The notes: generated by a model from the sequence alone, not told the origin. Shown: positions 1 through 7,856, counted from the stretch's first letter. The stretch: DNA of 12,632 nucleotides from GCA-003244245 sp035997545 (GCA_035997545.1 DASYIL010000237.1:1-12632), one strand, 5' to 3'. Made by a program: numbers and translations.

Positions 1-84
1 ACCGGTTAGCAGGAGTCCGAGGATTGCCGCTAGCACCAGGTTCTGGCCGAAGGACGTCGAGTCGTCATGACTAAGGCTGCTCAC
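1..84 (-). CDS. N-terminus of an unidentified membrane protein (partial, runs off left edge)
   Basis: Reading leftwards from a GTG at 82-84, 28 codons are open to the window edge. They encode a short polar leader (MSSLSHDDSTSFGQN) followed by the hydrophobic run LVLAAILGLLLTG, which looks like the start of a first membrane helix or a signal anchor. A purine-rich ccgccggg precedes the GTG but is a weak ribosome binding site. The hydrophobic segment is the copy 'C' of a repeat also seen at 154-267 (plus) and 11139-11251 (minus); differences from the latter within the 39-bp core are few and mostly at wobble positions, which supports coding use. The family is not recognised because too little of the protein is visible. 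Confidence 0.4.
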   Translation of the reverse strand, partial: MSSLSHDDSTSFGQNLVLAAILGLLLTG

Positions 85-153
85 CCCGGCGGTCGGATGT
101 CTGCGCGGCCAGCGCCCCTTTTCGCTTGCTTCCGGTCGATCGATCGTCACAGA

Positions 154-267
154 GACAGCGTGGCGTTGAGTCGGTTGGCGCAACATCACCGCCAGCGTCC
201 GTCCTGTTCTTGGTGCTGGCGGCAGTTCTTGGCTCCTGCTGACCGGTACTGAAGTTCGGCGCTGGCG
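154..267 (+). repeat. Copy A of a three-copy repeat (inverted relative to copies B and C)
   Basis: This stretch read on the plus strand resembles the minus strand of 11139-11251. Both begin with gacagcgtggcg, share caacatcaccgccagc and gtgctggcggcagt exactly, and end in near-identical ctgct-accggtac-gaagtt-cgcgct-gcg. Two one-base indels (extra base near 206-210, missing base near 232) break the reading frame relative to copy B, so A looks like a decayed copy. Its 39-bp core (about 209-247) also matches the minus strand of 1-39. The right edge abuts an open stub leading into pgi. Confidence 0.6.
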
Positions 268-395
268 TGAAGACGGGGGCAGCTCGAGGCGCGATCGTGG
301 AACAGCCCGAGGGGGCGCGGGTCTGGCTCGGTGAGACGCTGGGGTCTGACACCGTGGAGGCCTCGGAGGCGAGCACGACCGAAAAGAAGGCATGA
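243..395 (+). pseudogene. C-terminal stub of an unidentified gene coupled to pgi
   Basis: The frame opens after a stop at 240-242 and runs about 50 codons to a TGA at 393-395, which overlaps the pgi start as ATGA. The tail is polar and acidic (…GETLGSDTVEASEASTTEKKA), the sort of C-terminus found on cytosolic enzymes, and a GTG at 267 is the only possible internal start. The four-base overlap is the same architecture as the pgi-zwf joint, so I infer that an operon gene once lay upstream and was cut at its 5' side where repeat A (ending at 267) now sits. In related clusters this place can hold 6-phosphogluconate dehydrogenase, but the visible residues do not resemble that enzyme's C-terminus, so no function is assigned. 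Confidence 0.3.
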
Positions 396-2032
396 GAATC
401 TTGGACATCACCGCCACCCCGCAGTGGACCGCGCTGACTAACCACTACGAGAAGGTCAAGGACCTGCACCTGCGGGAGCTTTTCGCCGACGATCCGGATC
501 GCGGACGGCGGATGATTGTGCAGGCTGCGGATCTGTACCTGGACTACTCCAAGCACCGGGTTACCGCCGAGACTCTGGAGTTGCTCATCGCCCTGGTCGA
601 GGCTGTCGACCTGCCCGGGCGCATCGAGGCGATGTTTCGCGGCGAGCACATCAACGTCAGCGAAAACCGGGCCGTGTTGCACACGGCTTTGCGCTTGCCG
701 CGCGATGCGCACCTAGTGGTGGACGGCCAGGATGTGGTGCGCGACGTCCACGAGGTTTTGGACCGAATGGGGGACTTCACCGACCAGGTCCGGTCCGAGG
801 AGTGGACCGGGCACACCGGCAAACCCATCCATACCGTGGTCAACATCGGCATCGGCGGTTCGGATCTGGGCCCGGTGATGGCGTACGAGGCGCTGAGAGA
901 CTATTCCGACCGCAAGTTAACCTGCCGGTTCGTGTCCAATATCGACCCCGCCGACATCCTGGAGAACATCCGCGACCTGAACCCGGCTACCACGCTGTTC
1001 ATCGTCTGCTCCAAGACCTTCACCACTGCTGAGACACTCACCAACGCCGGCGTCGCCAGGCGCTGGCTCCTCGACGGTCTGGGCGCGGGGCAAGAGGCCG
1101 TAGCCCGGCACTTCGTCGCAGTGTCGACCAATACCCAAGGCGTACGGGCCTTCGGCATCGACCCGGCGAACATGTTCGGCTTCTGGGACTGGGTCGGCGG
1201 CCGCTACTCCTACGACTCCGCGGTCGGCCTGTCGCTGATGATCGCGATCGGGCGGGAGCGCTTCGCGGAGATGCTTGCCGGGTTCCACGCCATGGACGAG
1301 CACTTCCGCGCGACGCCATTCGAGCGCAACATGCCGGTCCTGACCGGCTTGCTCAACGTTTGGTACGGCGGTTTCTTCGGCGCCCAGAGCCACGCTGTGC
1401 TTCCTTACAGCCAGCGGCTGCACCGCTTCCCCGCCTACCTGCAGCAGCTGACCATGGAGAGCAACGGCAAGTCCGTGCGCTTGGATGGCTCCCCGGTGAC
1501 GCTGTCCACCGGGGAGATCTTCTGGGGCGAGCCCGGCACCAACGGGCAGCATGCCTTCTACCAGCTGCTGCATCAGGGCAACCGGCTGGTGCCCGCCGAC
1601 TTCATCGGCTTCGCGGAGCCCGCGGCCGACGCCGATGGCCAGCATGACGCGTTCATGGCCAACTATTTCGCCCAGACCGCGGTGCTCGCTTTCGGCCGTA
1701 CGGCCGAACAGGTCCGCGCTGAGGGCACCCCCGACTATGTCGTGGCGCACAAAGTCATGCCCGGCAACCGCCCCACCTCCAGCATTCTCGCGCCCGCGCT
1801 GACCCCTGCCGTTCTGGGCCAGCTCGTCGCGCTGTACGAGCACACGGTGTTCACCCAGGGCGTGATCTGGGACATCGACTCCTTCGACCAGTGGGGCGTC
1901 GAACTGGGCAAGGCCATGGCCAAGGAGCTCACCCCGGCGATCACCCAAGCCGGGGCGCCCGCCGCTAAGCACGACCGCTCCACCGACGCGCTCATCGCGC
2001 GCTACCGTAGTTGGAGGGGGCGGGCGACATGA
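392..2032 (+). CDS. pgi: Glucose-6-phosphate isomerase
   Basis: A full-length 546-residue cytosolic enzyme that interconverts glucose-6-phosphate and fructose-6-phosphate, linking glycolysis to the pentose phosphate pathway. Both family signatures are present: DWVGGRYSYDSAVG (266-279) and GVIWDIDSFDQWGVELGK (490-507). The catalytic residues can be placed by family knowledge: Glu356 in TMESNGK, His387 in GTNGQHAF and Lys507 in WGVELGK. The sugar-phosphate binding region NIGIGGSDLG (151-160) and CSKTFTTAET (206-215) are intact. Length matches the usual 545-550 residues, and no frameshift or gap is seen. The ATG start overlaps the stop of an upstream stub, and the gene's own TGA overlaps the zwf ATG (ATGA at 2029-2032), so it is inside a translationally coupled operon. 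Confidence 0.97.
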   Translation: MRILDITATPQWTALTNHYEKVKDLHLRELFADDPDRGRRMIVQAADLYLDYSKHRVTAETLELLIALVEAVDLPGRIEAMFRGEHINVSENRAVLHTALRLPRDAHLVVDGQDVVRDVHEVLDRMGDFTDQVRSEEWTGHTGKPIHTVVNIGIGGSDLGPVMAYEALRDYSDRKLTCRFVSNIDPADILENIRDLNPATTLFIVCSKTFTTAETLTNAGVARRWLLDGLGAGQEAVARHFVAVSTNTQGVRAFGIDPANMFGFWDWVGGRYSYDSAVGLSLMIAIGRERFAEMLAGFHAMDEHFRATPFERNMPVLTGLLNVWYGGFFGAQSHAVLPYSQRLHRFPAYLQQLTMESNGKSVRLDGSPVTLSTGEIFWGEPGTNGQHAFYQLLHQGNRLVPADFIGFAEPAADADGQHDAFMANYFAQTAVLAFGRTAEQVRAEGTPDYVVAHKVMPGNRPTSSILAPALTPAVLGQLVALYEHTVFTQGVIWDIDSFDQWGVELGKAMAKELTPAITQAGAPAAKHDRSTDALIARYRSWRGRAT

Positions 2033-3102
2033 GCGGTCCTCGTGCCGACACCCTGGTGCTGTTCGGCATCACCGGTCATCTCGCCCGCAAGCTGGTCCTA
2101 CCGGCGCTGTACCAACTGCCGCCCGCGGCGAGGTGGCTGTGCCCATGGTCGGTATCGCCCGCTTCCCGGAGGAGCGGATCTTCCGCGTCGACCATTACCT
2201 GGGCAAGGAACCCGTCCAGGGCCTCCTGGTGTTGCGCTTCGCTAACTTACTGTTCGAACCGATCTGGAACCGCCACCACGTCAATAGCGTGCAGATCACC
2301 ATGACGGAGACCTACGATGTCGCTGACCGCGGCTCCTTTTACGATACCGTCGGCACCATCCGCGATGTGATCCAAAACCACCTGCTGCAGGTCATGGCCT
2401 ACCTTGCGATGGAACCGCCGTCAAGTGCCCTGGCCGAGGCCGAGCGCAATGAGAAGGTCAAGCTCCTATCGGCGGTCCGCACCGCCGATCCGGCCGATCT
2501 GATCCGTGGCCAGTACGCCGGCTACCTGGACACCTGCGGCGTGCGGCCCGGATCGACCACCGAGACCTTTGCCGCACTGCGGCTGTTCGTCGACAACTGG
2601 CAATGGGCCGACGTCCCATTCGTCGTCCGCGCCGGCAAACGTCTGCCCGTAAAGACACTCGATGTCATCGTCGAGCTGCGCCACCCGCCGGCGATGCTGT
2701 TCGCCTCCGCCGACGCCGACCATCCGCCACCACCTGATTCGGCTGAGCATCCGACCCAACGCCGGGCTCACTTTGCACCTGCTGGCCAAACAGCCCGGTG
2801 CGGCCGAGGTCACCCGCGAGATCCTGGTCTCGGTGGACTTCTCCCAGGCTCTGGGCAGCATGCAGGAGGCCTACGAGCATGTACTGGCCAGCGCGGTCGA
2901 GGGGGACCCACGCCATTTCGCCTCCGAGTACACCCTCGAGCAGGCCTGGCGCATCGTCGGGCCGCTGCTGGGTCGCAGCGACACTCCCGTGCCGTACCAG
3001 CCCGGCAGCTGGGGACCCGAGCAAGCCGACCGGCTTGCGCCCGGCGGGTGTTGGTATCCCGTCGGTGTGACAGCGGGCGGACCGGTCCTGAGCACGAGAT
3101 AA
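2029..3102 (+). pseudogene. zwf: Glucose-6-phosphate 1-dehydrogenase, internally deleted and frameshifted
   Basis: The native enzyme oxidises glucose-6-phosphate to 6-phosphogluconolactone with NADP. The ATG at 2029 follows a GGAGG (2013-2017) and overlaps the pgi stop. The N-terminus VLFGITGHLARKLVLPALYQL carries the nucleotide-binding motif (usual GDLA is GHLA). A one-base loss near 2119-2121 shifts the frame, giving RGEVAVPMVGIAR. This is joined directly to FPEERIFRVDHYLGKE, so about 116 residues (roughly E. coli Zwf 51-166) are missing, including the EKP-G motif and most of the coenzyme domain. The rest is good: RVDHYLGKE active-site motif, RDVIQNHLLQ with the second histidine, RAGKRLP. 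A second frameshift near 2728-2738 leads to IRPNAGLTLHLLAKQPG and a normal YQPGSWGPEQADRL end. It cannot be a working dehydrogenase as read. Confidence 0.93.
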
Positions 3103-3111
3103 GGAACAGCT

Positions 3112-5115
3112 ATGACCGTCAGCGATAAGACCGGGGGCAAACTCCGGGACCGCGGCGCCGTCATCCCGCCGGACATCTATGACGCGAGCGTGAATGCGCT
3201 GCGCTTCCTGTCGGTGGACGCGGTGAACAAGGCGGCCTCCGGCCACCCCGGTACGCCGCTGGACGTGGCACCGGTGATCTACCGCCTGTTCACCCGGCAC
3301 CTGCGTCACGACCCGACCGTTCCCAGCTGGCCGGACCGCGACCGGTTCGTCCTCTCCGGCGGGCACGCGAGCATGGTCCTTTACGGGGCGTTGCACCTAT
3401 GCGGGTATGACCTGCCGCTAGACGACATTCGGTCGTTCCGGCAGGTCGATTCTCGTTGTGCCGGCCATCCCGAACGCGGCCTGGCGCCCGGCGTCGAGGT
3501 CACCACCGGCCCGCTGGGTCAGGGGGTCGCCAATGCCGTCGGCATGGCGATCGCCGAGCAGATTCTCGCCGCCCGGTTCAATGTGGACAGCCACGTCATC
3601 GTCGACCATCGAACCTGGGTGGAGTGCGGGGACGGCGACCTGATGGAGGGGGTGGCGTCCGAAGCGTGCTCGCTCGCCGGCCATCTGGGCCTGGGCAAGC
3701 TCACCCTGCTCTACGACGAGAACCACGTCACCCTGGACGGACCGACCACACTAAGTTTCACCGAGGAGGTCGCCGCCCGCTTTCTGGCCTACGGCTGGCA
3801 CGTGGTGCGCCTGTTCGACGTGGACGACTTCGCCGCGATCGACGCTGCGTTCGCCGAGGCTAAGGCGGAGACAGAGCGGCCCTCGATCATCCTCATGCAC
3901 TCCCACATCGGCGTCGGCACGCCCCTGCACGACGACCACCGGGCGCACGGCTCCCCCGTCGGCCCGTCCTACGCTGGCATCGCCCGCGGGTTGCTGGGGT
4001 GGCCGTATGACCCGTTCGTCATTCCCGGGGAGATCTACGACCACTGGCGCGAGCAGGTGAACGAGCGGGCCGTGGCCCGGCCCGAGTGGGACAGGCGCTT
4101 TGAGGCCTACCGGGCCGACCAGCCTGAGCTCGCCACGGAGTTCGAGCGGGTTTTCGCCGGCGTCCTGCCCGAGAGATGGCGCACGTCGCTGCCGCGCTTC
4201 ACCCCAGGGGAGCGGATTTCCACCCGGGTGGCGGCCGGCAAGGCTCTCAACGCGCTGGCCGCTGTGATCCCTGAGCTTCTGGGCGGGGCTGGCGACCTAG
4301 AAAGCTCCACCGAGACTCATTTGGTCGGCTACCCGAATGTCACCCGCACCCACCGGGACGGTCGGAACCTCTATTTCGGCGTGCGCGAGCACGGCATGGG
4401 CGGCATCGTCAACGGCATGGCCGCGCACGGTGGCCTGCGTCCGTTCGGTGCGACGTTCTTTTGCTTCAGCGACTACATGCGTCCGTCGGTGCGGCTTTCC
4501 GCGATCATGAGGCTGCCGGTGGTCTGGGTGTGGACGCACGACTCGATCGGTCTGGGCGAGGACGGCACCACGCACCAACCAGTCGAGCACCTGGCGAGCT
4601 TGCGCGCCATGCCGCATCTACGTCTGATCCGTCCGGCGGACGCCAACGAAGCCGCGCAAGCATGGGCCGCCGCCTTGGACTACGACGGCCCGACCGGGCT
4701 GGTGCTGTCCCGCCAGAGTCTTCCCGTGCTCGACCCCGATCTGGTCGACGTGCGCGGTGCGGTCGTCGCCGATGGTGACGACGCCACCATCGTGGCCACC
4801 GGCTCGGAGGTCGAGGTGGCACTGGAGGCTCGCGACCTACTGGCCGCTGACGGCATCGGCGCCCGTGTCGTGTCGCTGCCCTGCTGGGATCTATTCCGGG
4901 AACGACCCGACAACGAGCGGGTGGCGATCCTGCCGCCCGGCCTGCCGACGGTCGCGGCCGAGGCCGCATCCCCGATGGGCTGGCGCGAGTTCGCCGACGA
5001 CGTGGTCGCCATGACCACATTCGGCGCCTCGGGCAAAGCGGCGGACCTGTACGAGCACTTCGGTATCACCCCGGCGGCGGTGGCCGCACGCGTCCGCGCC
5101 CTCCTGGATAGATAG
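3112..5115 (+). CDS. tkt: Transketolase
   Basis: A complete 667-residue thiamine-diphosphate enzyme that moves two-carbon units between sugar phosphates in the cytosol. The start is set by AAGGAA (3101-3106) five bases before ATG, nine bases after the zwf remnant. Seen in order: SGHPG (43-47) with the conserved His45; GPLGQG (133-138); the diphosphate/metal motif GDGDLMEG (173-180); HGSPVG; REHGMGGIVNG with catalytic Glu426 (425-435); FCFSDYMRP (450-458); THDSIGLGEDG-THQPVE (475-492); and the C-terminal domain from about 545. Deviations are mild: the usual EDGPTHQP has Thr for Pro, and the loop VGTPLHDDHRAHG differs from the more usual YGSPN-x-x-x-x-x-x-HG. Formaldehyde-using relatives (dihydroxyacetone synthase) are an alternative, but length and motifs favour an ordinary transketolase. 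Confidence 0.95.
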   Translation: MTVSDKTGGKLRDRGAVIPPDIYDASVNALRFLSVDAVNKAASGHPGTPLDVAPVIYRLFTRHLRHDPTVPSWPDRDRFVLSGGHASMVLYGALHLCGYDLPLDDIRSFRQVDSRCAGHPERGLAPGVEVTTGPLGQGVANAVGMAIAEQILAARFNVDSHVIVDHRTWVECGDGDLMEGVASEACSLAGHLGLGKLTLLYDENHVTLDGPTTLSFTEEVAARFLAYGWHVVRLFDVDDFAAIDAAFAEAKAETERPSIILMHSHIGVGTPLHDDHRAHGSPVGPSYAGIARGLLGWPYDPFVIPGEIYDHWREQVNERAVARPEWDRRFEAYRADQPELATEFERVFAGVLPERWRTSLPRFTPGERISTRVAAGKALNALAAVIPELLGGAGDLESSTETHLVGYPNVTRTHRDGRNLYFGVREHGMGGIVNGMAAHGGLRPFGATFFCFSDYMRPSVRLSAIMRLPVVWVWTHDSIGLGEDGTTHQPVEHLASLRAMPHLRLIRPADANEAAQAWAAALDYDGPTGLVLSRQSLPVLDPDLVDVRGAVVADGDDATIVATGSEVEVALEARDLLAADGIGARVVSLPCWDLFRERPDNERVAILPPGLPTVAAEAASPMGWREFADDVVAMTTFGASGKAADLYEHFGITPAAVAARVRALLDR

Positions 5116-5160
5116 CAGAGCACCACCCAGAAGACCACGCCTCACCCAAGGTAGAACGGC

Positions 5161-5614
5161 GTGAACGCAGCCCAGAAACAGCACGAGGCCGGGCAGAGCC
5201 TATGGCTCGACGCCAGACATCGAGGCAGCACAGCGCCTGCGCGCACGGGACGAACCCCCCAACTTGTTCATCAAGGTGCCCGGCACCCCCTCGGGCCCCC
5301 CGGGCCTGGCCGCTTTCGAGGAGCTGATCGTGGCCGGCGTCCCGGTCAACGTCACGCTGCTGTTCTCCGATGCCCAGTACGTCGCTACCGCCAATGCCTG
5401 CCTGCGTGCGCTGGAACAACGCAACGCCGAAAGTAAGCCGCTAAACGTAGTCTCCATCGCGTCGGTCTTCGTCTCCCGTTGGGACTCCGCGGCCGACCCG
5501 CTGCTACCCAGGCAGCTGCACGGCAAGCTGGGCGTGGCGATCATGCGGCAGATCTACGCGTCCTACCGCAACCTGCTGGCGAGTGACCGCTGGAAGATCG
5601 GAGGGAGAACCTGA
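5161..5614 (+). pseudogene. tal: Transaldolase, internally deleted, frameshifted and C-terminally truncated
   Basis: The native enzyme transfers a dihydroxyacetone unit between sugar phosphates. A GTG at 5161, about nine bases after AAGG, begins VNAAQKQHEAGQSLWLD, a typical transaldolase N-terminus. The homology then jumps frame near 5208-5215 to PDIEAAQRLRARDEPPNLFIKVPGTP, so about 95 residues are absent, including the block that usually contains TSNP/TTNP. The Schiff-base lysine in NLFIKVPG survives, as do VPVNVTLLFS and IASVFVSRWD. Similarity stops at LLASDRWK, and the frame ends a few codons later, leaving about the last third of the enzyme missing. Position 45 bases after tkt fits the common tkt-tal pairing. 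Inactive as read. Confidence 0.9.
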
Positions 5615-5638
5615 GCTCGCTCTCGCCGACGGGTGTCG

Positions 5639-5678
5639 GTTCTCAGTCATGTTGAACAGTTCTCACTGAATCTGAACA
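5639..5678. repeat. Two adjacent imperfect 20-bp repeats after the tal fragment
   Basis: GTTCTCAGTCATGTTGAACA (5639-5658) is followed directly by GTTCTCACTGAATCTGAACA (5659-5678). Both begin GTTCTCA and end TGAACA. The junction also forms the short palindrome GAACAGTTC. The pair sits just past the point where transaldolase similarity ends, so it may mark a rearrangement end. No mobile-element family is recognised. The rest of 5679-5858 shows no gene that I can support. Confidence 0.4.
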
Positions 5679-5858
5679 GCGAGTTGAACTCTGCTCGGGC
5701 AACTTAGGCGTGTCGCCACGACAGCCGACGAGAGCCGCGTTCGGCTGGTCGGGTGGCGGAAGCGTTTGGCCCCGACTGACCTTGGCCTTGGCTCCCACCC
5801 CGGCAGGCCGGTACGGGAGCGGCGCTCACGATCGCCACCCGCCTGAGGAGAAGGGCGA

Positions 5859-6795
5859 GTGTCGTCACCTGCGAGCCCGCCGGGACCCGACGATGGCTGC
5901 CCGCCCGGCGCGTGGCGCTCTCCCCGCGGCGCCGGCTCGCCGGGGCGCTGACCGGGCTGGTCGTACTTCCGCTGCTGACCATAGGTTTGGCGCAGCTTCG
6001 CGAGATCTTTGACCTGTCCAGCCGGATGCTGCTTTACCTCCTGGCCGTCGTGGTTGTGGCGCTGGTCGGTGGGCTGCTCCCGGCGCTGGCCGCTGCGGTC
6101 GCGGCTGCGGCGCTGCTGGCCTACTACTTTCTGCCGCCGCTGCACGACTTCGCGATCGCTGACCCCAACAATGTGGTGGGTCTGGTGGGGTTTCTCGTCG
6201 TCGCCGGCGCGGTCAGTTCGGTTGTTGGCCTGGCCGCGCGCCGCGCCCGCGAGGCCGAAAGCCTCGCGACCGCGAATGCCGAGAGCCGCGAGGAGCTCCG
6301 CGTGCTCGCCCGGGCCGCCCGGCTCGCCTCGACGACTACAGCCAAGTCTCCGGCGCCTACGGTGACGCCGCCGCCGGCTGGGAATCCGGTCGGTGGTCGC
6401 GACTCCGATCGTCGTCGAGGGGCGTCTGTGGGGCGCAATCAGCTCGGGGCGGCACGGGCGTTTGCCGGCCAACACCGAACAGCGCATGGCCGGCTTCACC
6501 TAGCTCGTCCGGCACAGCGATCGCGAACGCCGACAGCCGCGCCCAGCTCACCGCGTCCCGGGCCCGGATCGTCGCCGCCGCCGACGACGCCCGGCGCCGG
6601 ATCGAGCGCGACCTGCACGACGGCACCCAGCAGCGACTGGTCGCGCTCAGCCTCGAGCTGCGCCTGGCCCAGTCCACCGTGCCCGCGGAGCTGCCCAAGC
6701 TGCACCGGGTGCAGGCCCTGGGAGGGTCGATCGAAGTCAACAGCCCCCCGGGGACGGTCGGCCACCATCGTCACGTCCTCTCACTGTCCGCCCGC
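5859..6795 (+). pseudogene. Sensor histidine kinase (DUF4118 - GAF - HisKA_3 - HATPase), heavily broken
   Basis: The native protein would be a membrane sensor kinase of the NarL type. A likely original GTG at 5859 has GAGGAG (5845-5850) eight bases upstream, but it is out of frame with what follows. From about 5912 comes a DUF4118-type membrane domain (LLYLLAVVVVALVGGLLPAL, LAYYFLPPLHDFAIA, and a third helix near AVSSVVGLAARRAREAE). The homology then drops into a GAF tail in shifting frames: LDDYSQVSGAYGDA (about 6325-6370), then RSVVATPIVVEGRLWGAISS. An amber TAG at about 6500 replaces the Glu of FTELV, and an inserted base follows within a few codons. The phosphoacceptor helix ARRRIERDLHDGTQQRLVAL is intact, with its histidine in DLHDG. 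It joins directly to RVQALGGSIEVNSPPG, so most of the ATPase domain (N and G1 boxes) is missing. Confidence 0.88.
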
Positions 6796-6886
6796 GATCC
6801 GCCGCCGCGGGACATCTGCATCCTGCCCACCAGCGGTGTGAAACACCGGGTGGTTTGCTCCCGCGCGGGGCCGGGAAAGGCGCCCC

Positions 6887-7093
6887 ATGCCCGGTGATCC
6901 GCCCGACTACTTCGTGCCCGAGACCGGGGTGGTGCTTAGCCACCCGCTCATCGTCCGTGACGTTGATCGCTCTCGCGAGTTCTATCACCGGGTGTTGGGG
7001 GCGGTGGTGTGCTACCTGATCGAGGTCGGCAAGGGAACTGGGATCCTCGAGCAGATGGGGCGCCGTTCCCGCGGTGTGGCCGGCGTGGGCTGA
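6887..7093 (+). pseudogene. Truncated glyoxalase/bleomycin-resistance (VOC) family protein
   Basis: An ATG at 6887, with a GGAAAGG-like site a few bases upstream, opens a 68-residue frame. Residues about 16-40 (VVLSHPLIVRDVDRSREFYHRVLGA) match the first beta-alpha unit of VOC-fold proteins, where D-x-x-R-S-x-x-F-Y-x-x-x-L-G is the classic pattern. The similarity stops right after this and is followed by YLIEVGKGTGILEQ and an arginine-rich tail of no known type. VOC proteins normally run about 115-150 residues with two such units, so this is about half a domain. No metal-binding set can be completed. A short unrelated small protein is possible but less likely. Confidence 0.55.
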
Positions 7094-7097
7094 CCCG

Positions 7098-7136
7098 GGG
7101 CCGCCGCGCCGACGGCCGCCGCGCCCGCGGCCTTTT
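7098..7136 (+). terminator. Possible intrinsic terminator after the VOC fragment
   Basis: Five bases after the VOC fragment's stop, GGCCGC (7099-7104) can pair with GCGGCC (7127-7132), followed at once by TTTT (7133-7136). The loop is long and GC-rich and contains part of a 12-bp direct repeat ggccgccgcgcc (7099-7110 and 7113-7124), so several competing foldings exist. Position and T-run fit a terminator; the stem is short. Confidence 0.3.
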
Positions 7137-7160
7137 CCCGAGCTCCTCAATGATGGGGGT

Positions 7161-7856
7161 ATGTGCGTGGCACGGCGAAGGGGCCGGTCGACAGGGGCCG
7201 GCGGCAAGGACACCGGGCCAGCCGGGGGCGGGCTGTTGCAGACCGAGACCGGCCGGGTTGAAGCGTTCAGCGACGGGGTGCTGGCGATCGCGATCACCCT
7301 GCTGGTGCTGAATCTGCGCCCGCCCGACCATGTCCCGGGCCAGCTGTTGGCCGGGTTGCTCCGGCAGTGGCCAGCCTACCTAGGGTACGTGACGTCCTTC
7401 CTCTACATCGCGGTGATCTGGCTCAACCACCATCAGACCTTCGCCCGGATCCGCACGGTGGACCGGGGCCTGCACTTCGCGAACATCGCGGTGTTGTTCA
7501 CTGTTGCGTTGCTGCCGTTTCCCACCGCGGTGCTCGCCGACGCGATCCGGGAAGCCAATCGTGCCGACACCAACACCGCGGTCGCGCTGTACGCGCTGGT
7601 CGCGGCGCTGATGTGCGCAAGCTGGTGGTGGCTGTTCAGCCATCTGCAGCGTCACCCCGACCTGGTGCATGACCAGTACGCCCGCTACTTCCCGCAGGGC
7701 CGGCTGCGCGCCGCGGTCGGTGTCGTCGGGTACGCGGCGGGCGGGGCGCTCGGCGACCTGATCGACCCGGTCGCCGCGCTGGCGTTTGTTCCTGCTGCTG
7801 CCCGTGTTCTACGCAGCCACCACGGAGGGCCTGCTGCCACCCGCCCGGCTCCGTAG
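7161..7856 (+). CDS. TMEM175/DUF1211-family membrane protein, C-terminus frameshifted
   Basis: This is a predicted integral membrane protein of the bacterial TMEM175 (DUF1211) family; characterised members are potassium-conducting channels. Starting at ATG 7161, the family hallmark R-x-x-x-FSD falls at Arg32-Asp38 in GRVEAFSDGVLAIAITLLVL. Helices are seen at about 36-52, 70-88 (ending WLNHHQTF), 106-124, 139-160 and 183-200. After DPVAALA the frame turns polar (RVLRSHHGGPAATRPAP). One frame over, the sequence continues as LFLLLPVFYAATTEGLL and ends at TGA 7864-7866, which is a proper sixth helix and tail. A single extra T in the run at 7785-7787 explains this. The gene is therefore either newly broken or misread at one base. 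The start could also lie nearer the FSD motif; a GGGGG run sits only two bases before ATG 7161. Confidence 0.8.
   Translation: MCVARRRGRSTGAGGKDTGPAGGGLLQTETGRVEAFSDGVLAIAITLLVLNLRPPDHVPGQLLAGLLRQWPAYLGYVTSFLYIAVIWLNHHQTFARIRTVDRGLHFANIAVLFTVALLPFPTAVLADAIREANRADTNTAVALYALVAALMCASWWWLFSHLQRHPDLVHDQYARYFPQGRLRAAVGVVGYAAGGALGDLIDPVAALAFVPAAARVLRSHHGGPAATRPAP

Noticed and set aside
67..252. Small plus-strand frame of 61 codons at the left edge
   Set aside because: No ribosome site or family; it overlaps the minus-strand gene start and repeat copy A.
917..1972. Long minus-strand open frame (351 codons) opposite pgi
   Set aside because: It mirrors a clearly real pgi with intact motifs; its product shows no family and reflects codon bias of high-GC DNA.
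3112..5115. Dihydroxyacetone synthase (formaldehyde transketolase) as part of a methylotrophy cluster
   Set aside because: Length and motifs fit ordinary transketolase, and no hexulose-phosphate synthase/isomerase or methanol genes are visible in the window.
5663..6499. Minus-strand frame of 278 codons opposite the sensor kinase
   Set aside because: The product is Arg/Gly-rich without domains, while the plus strand shows recognisable kinase pieces.
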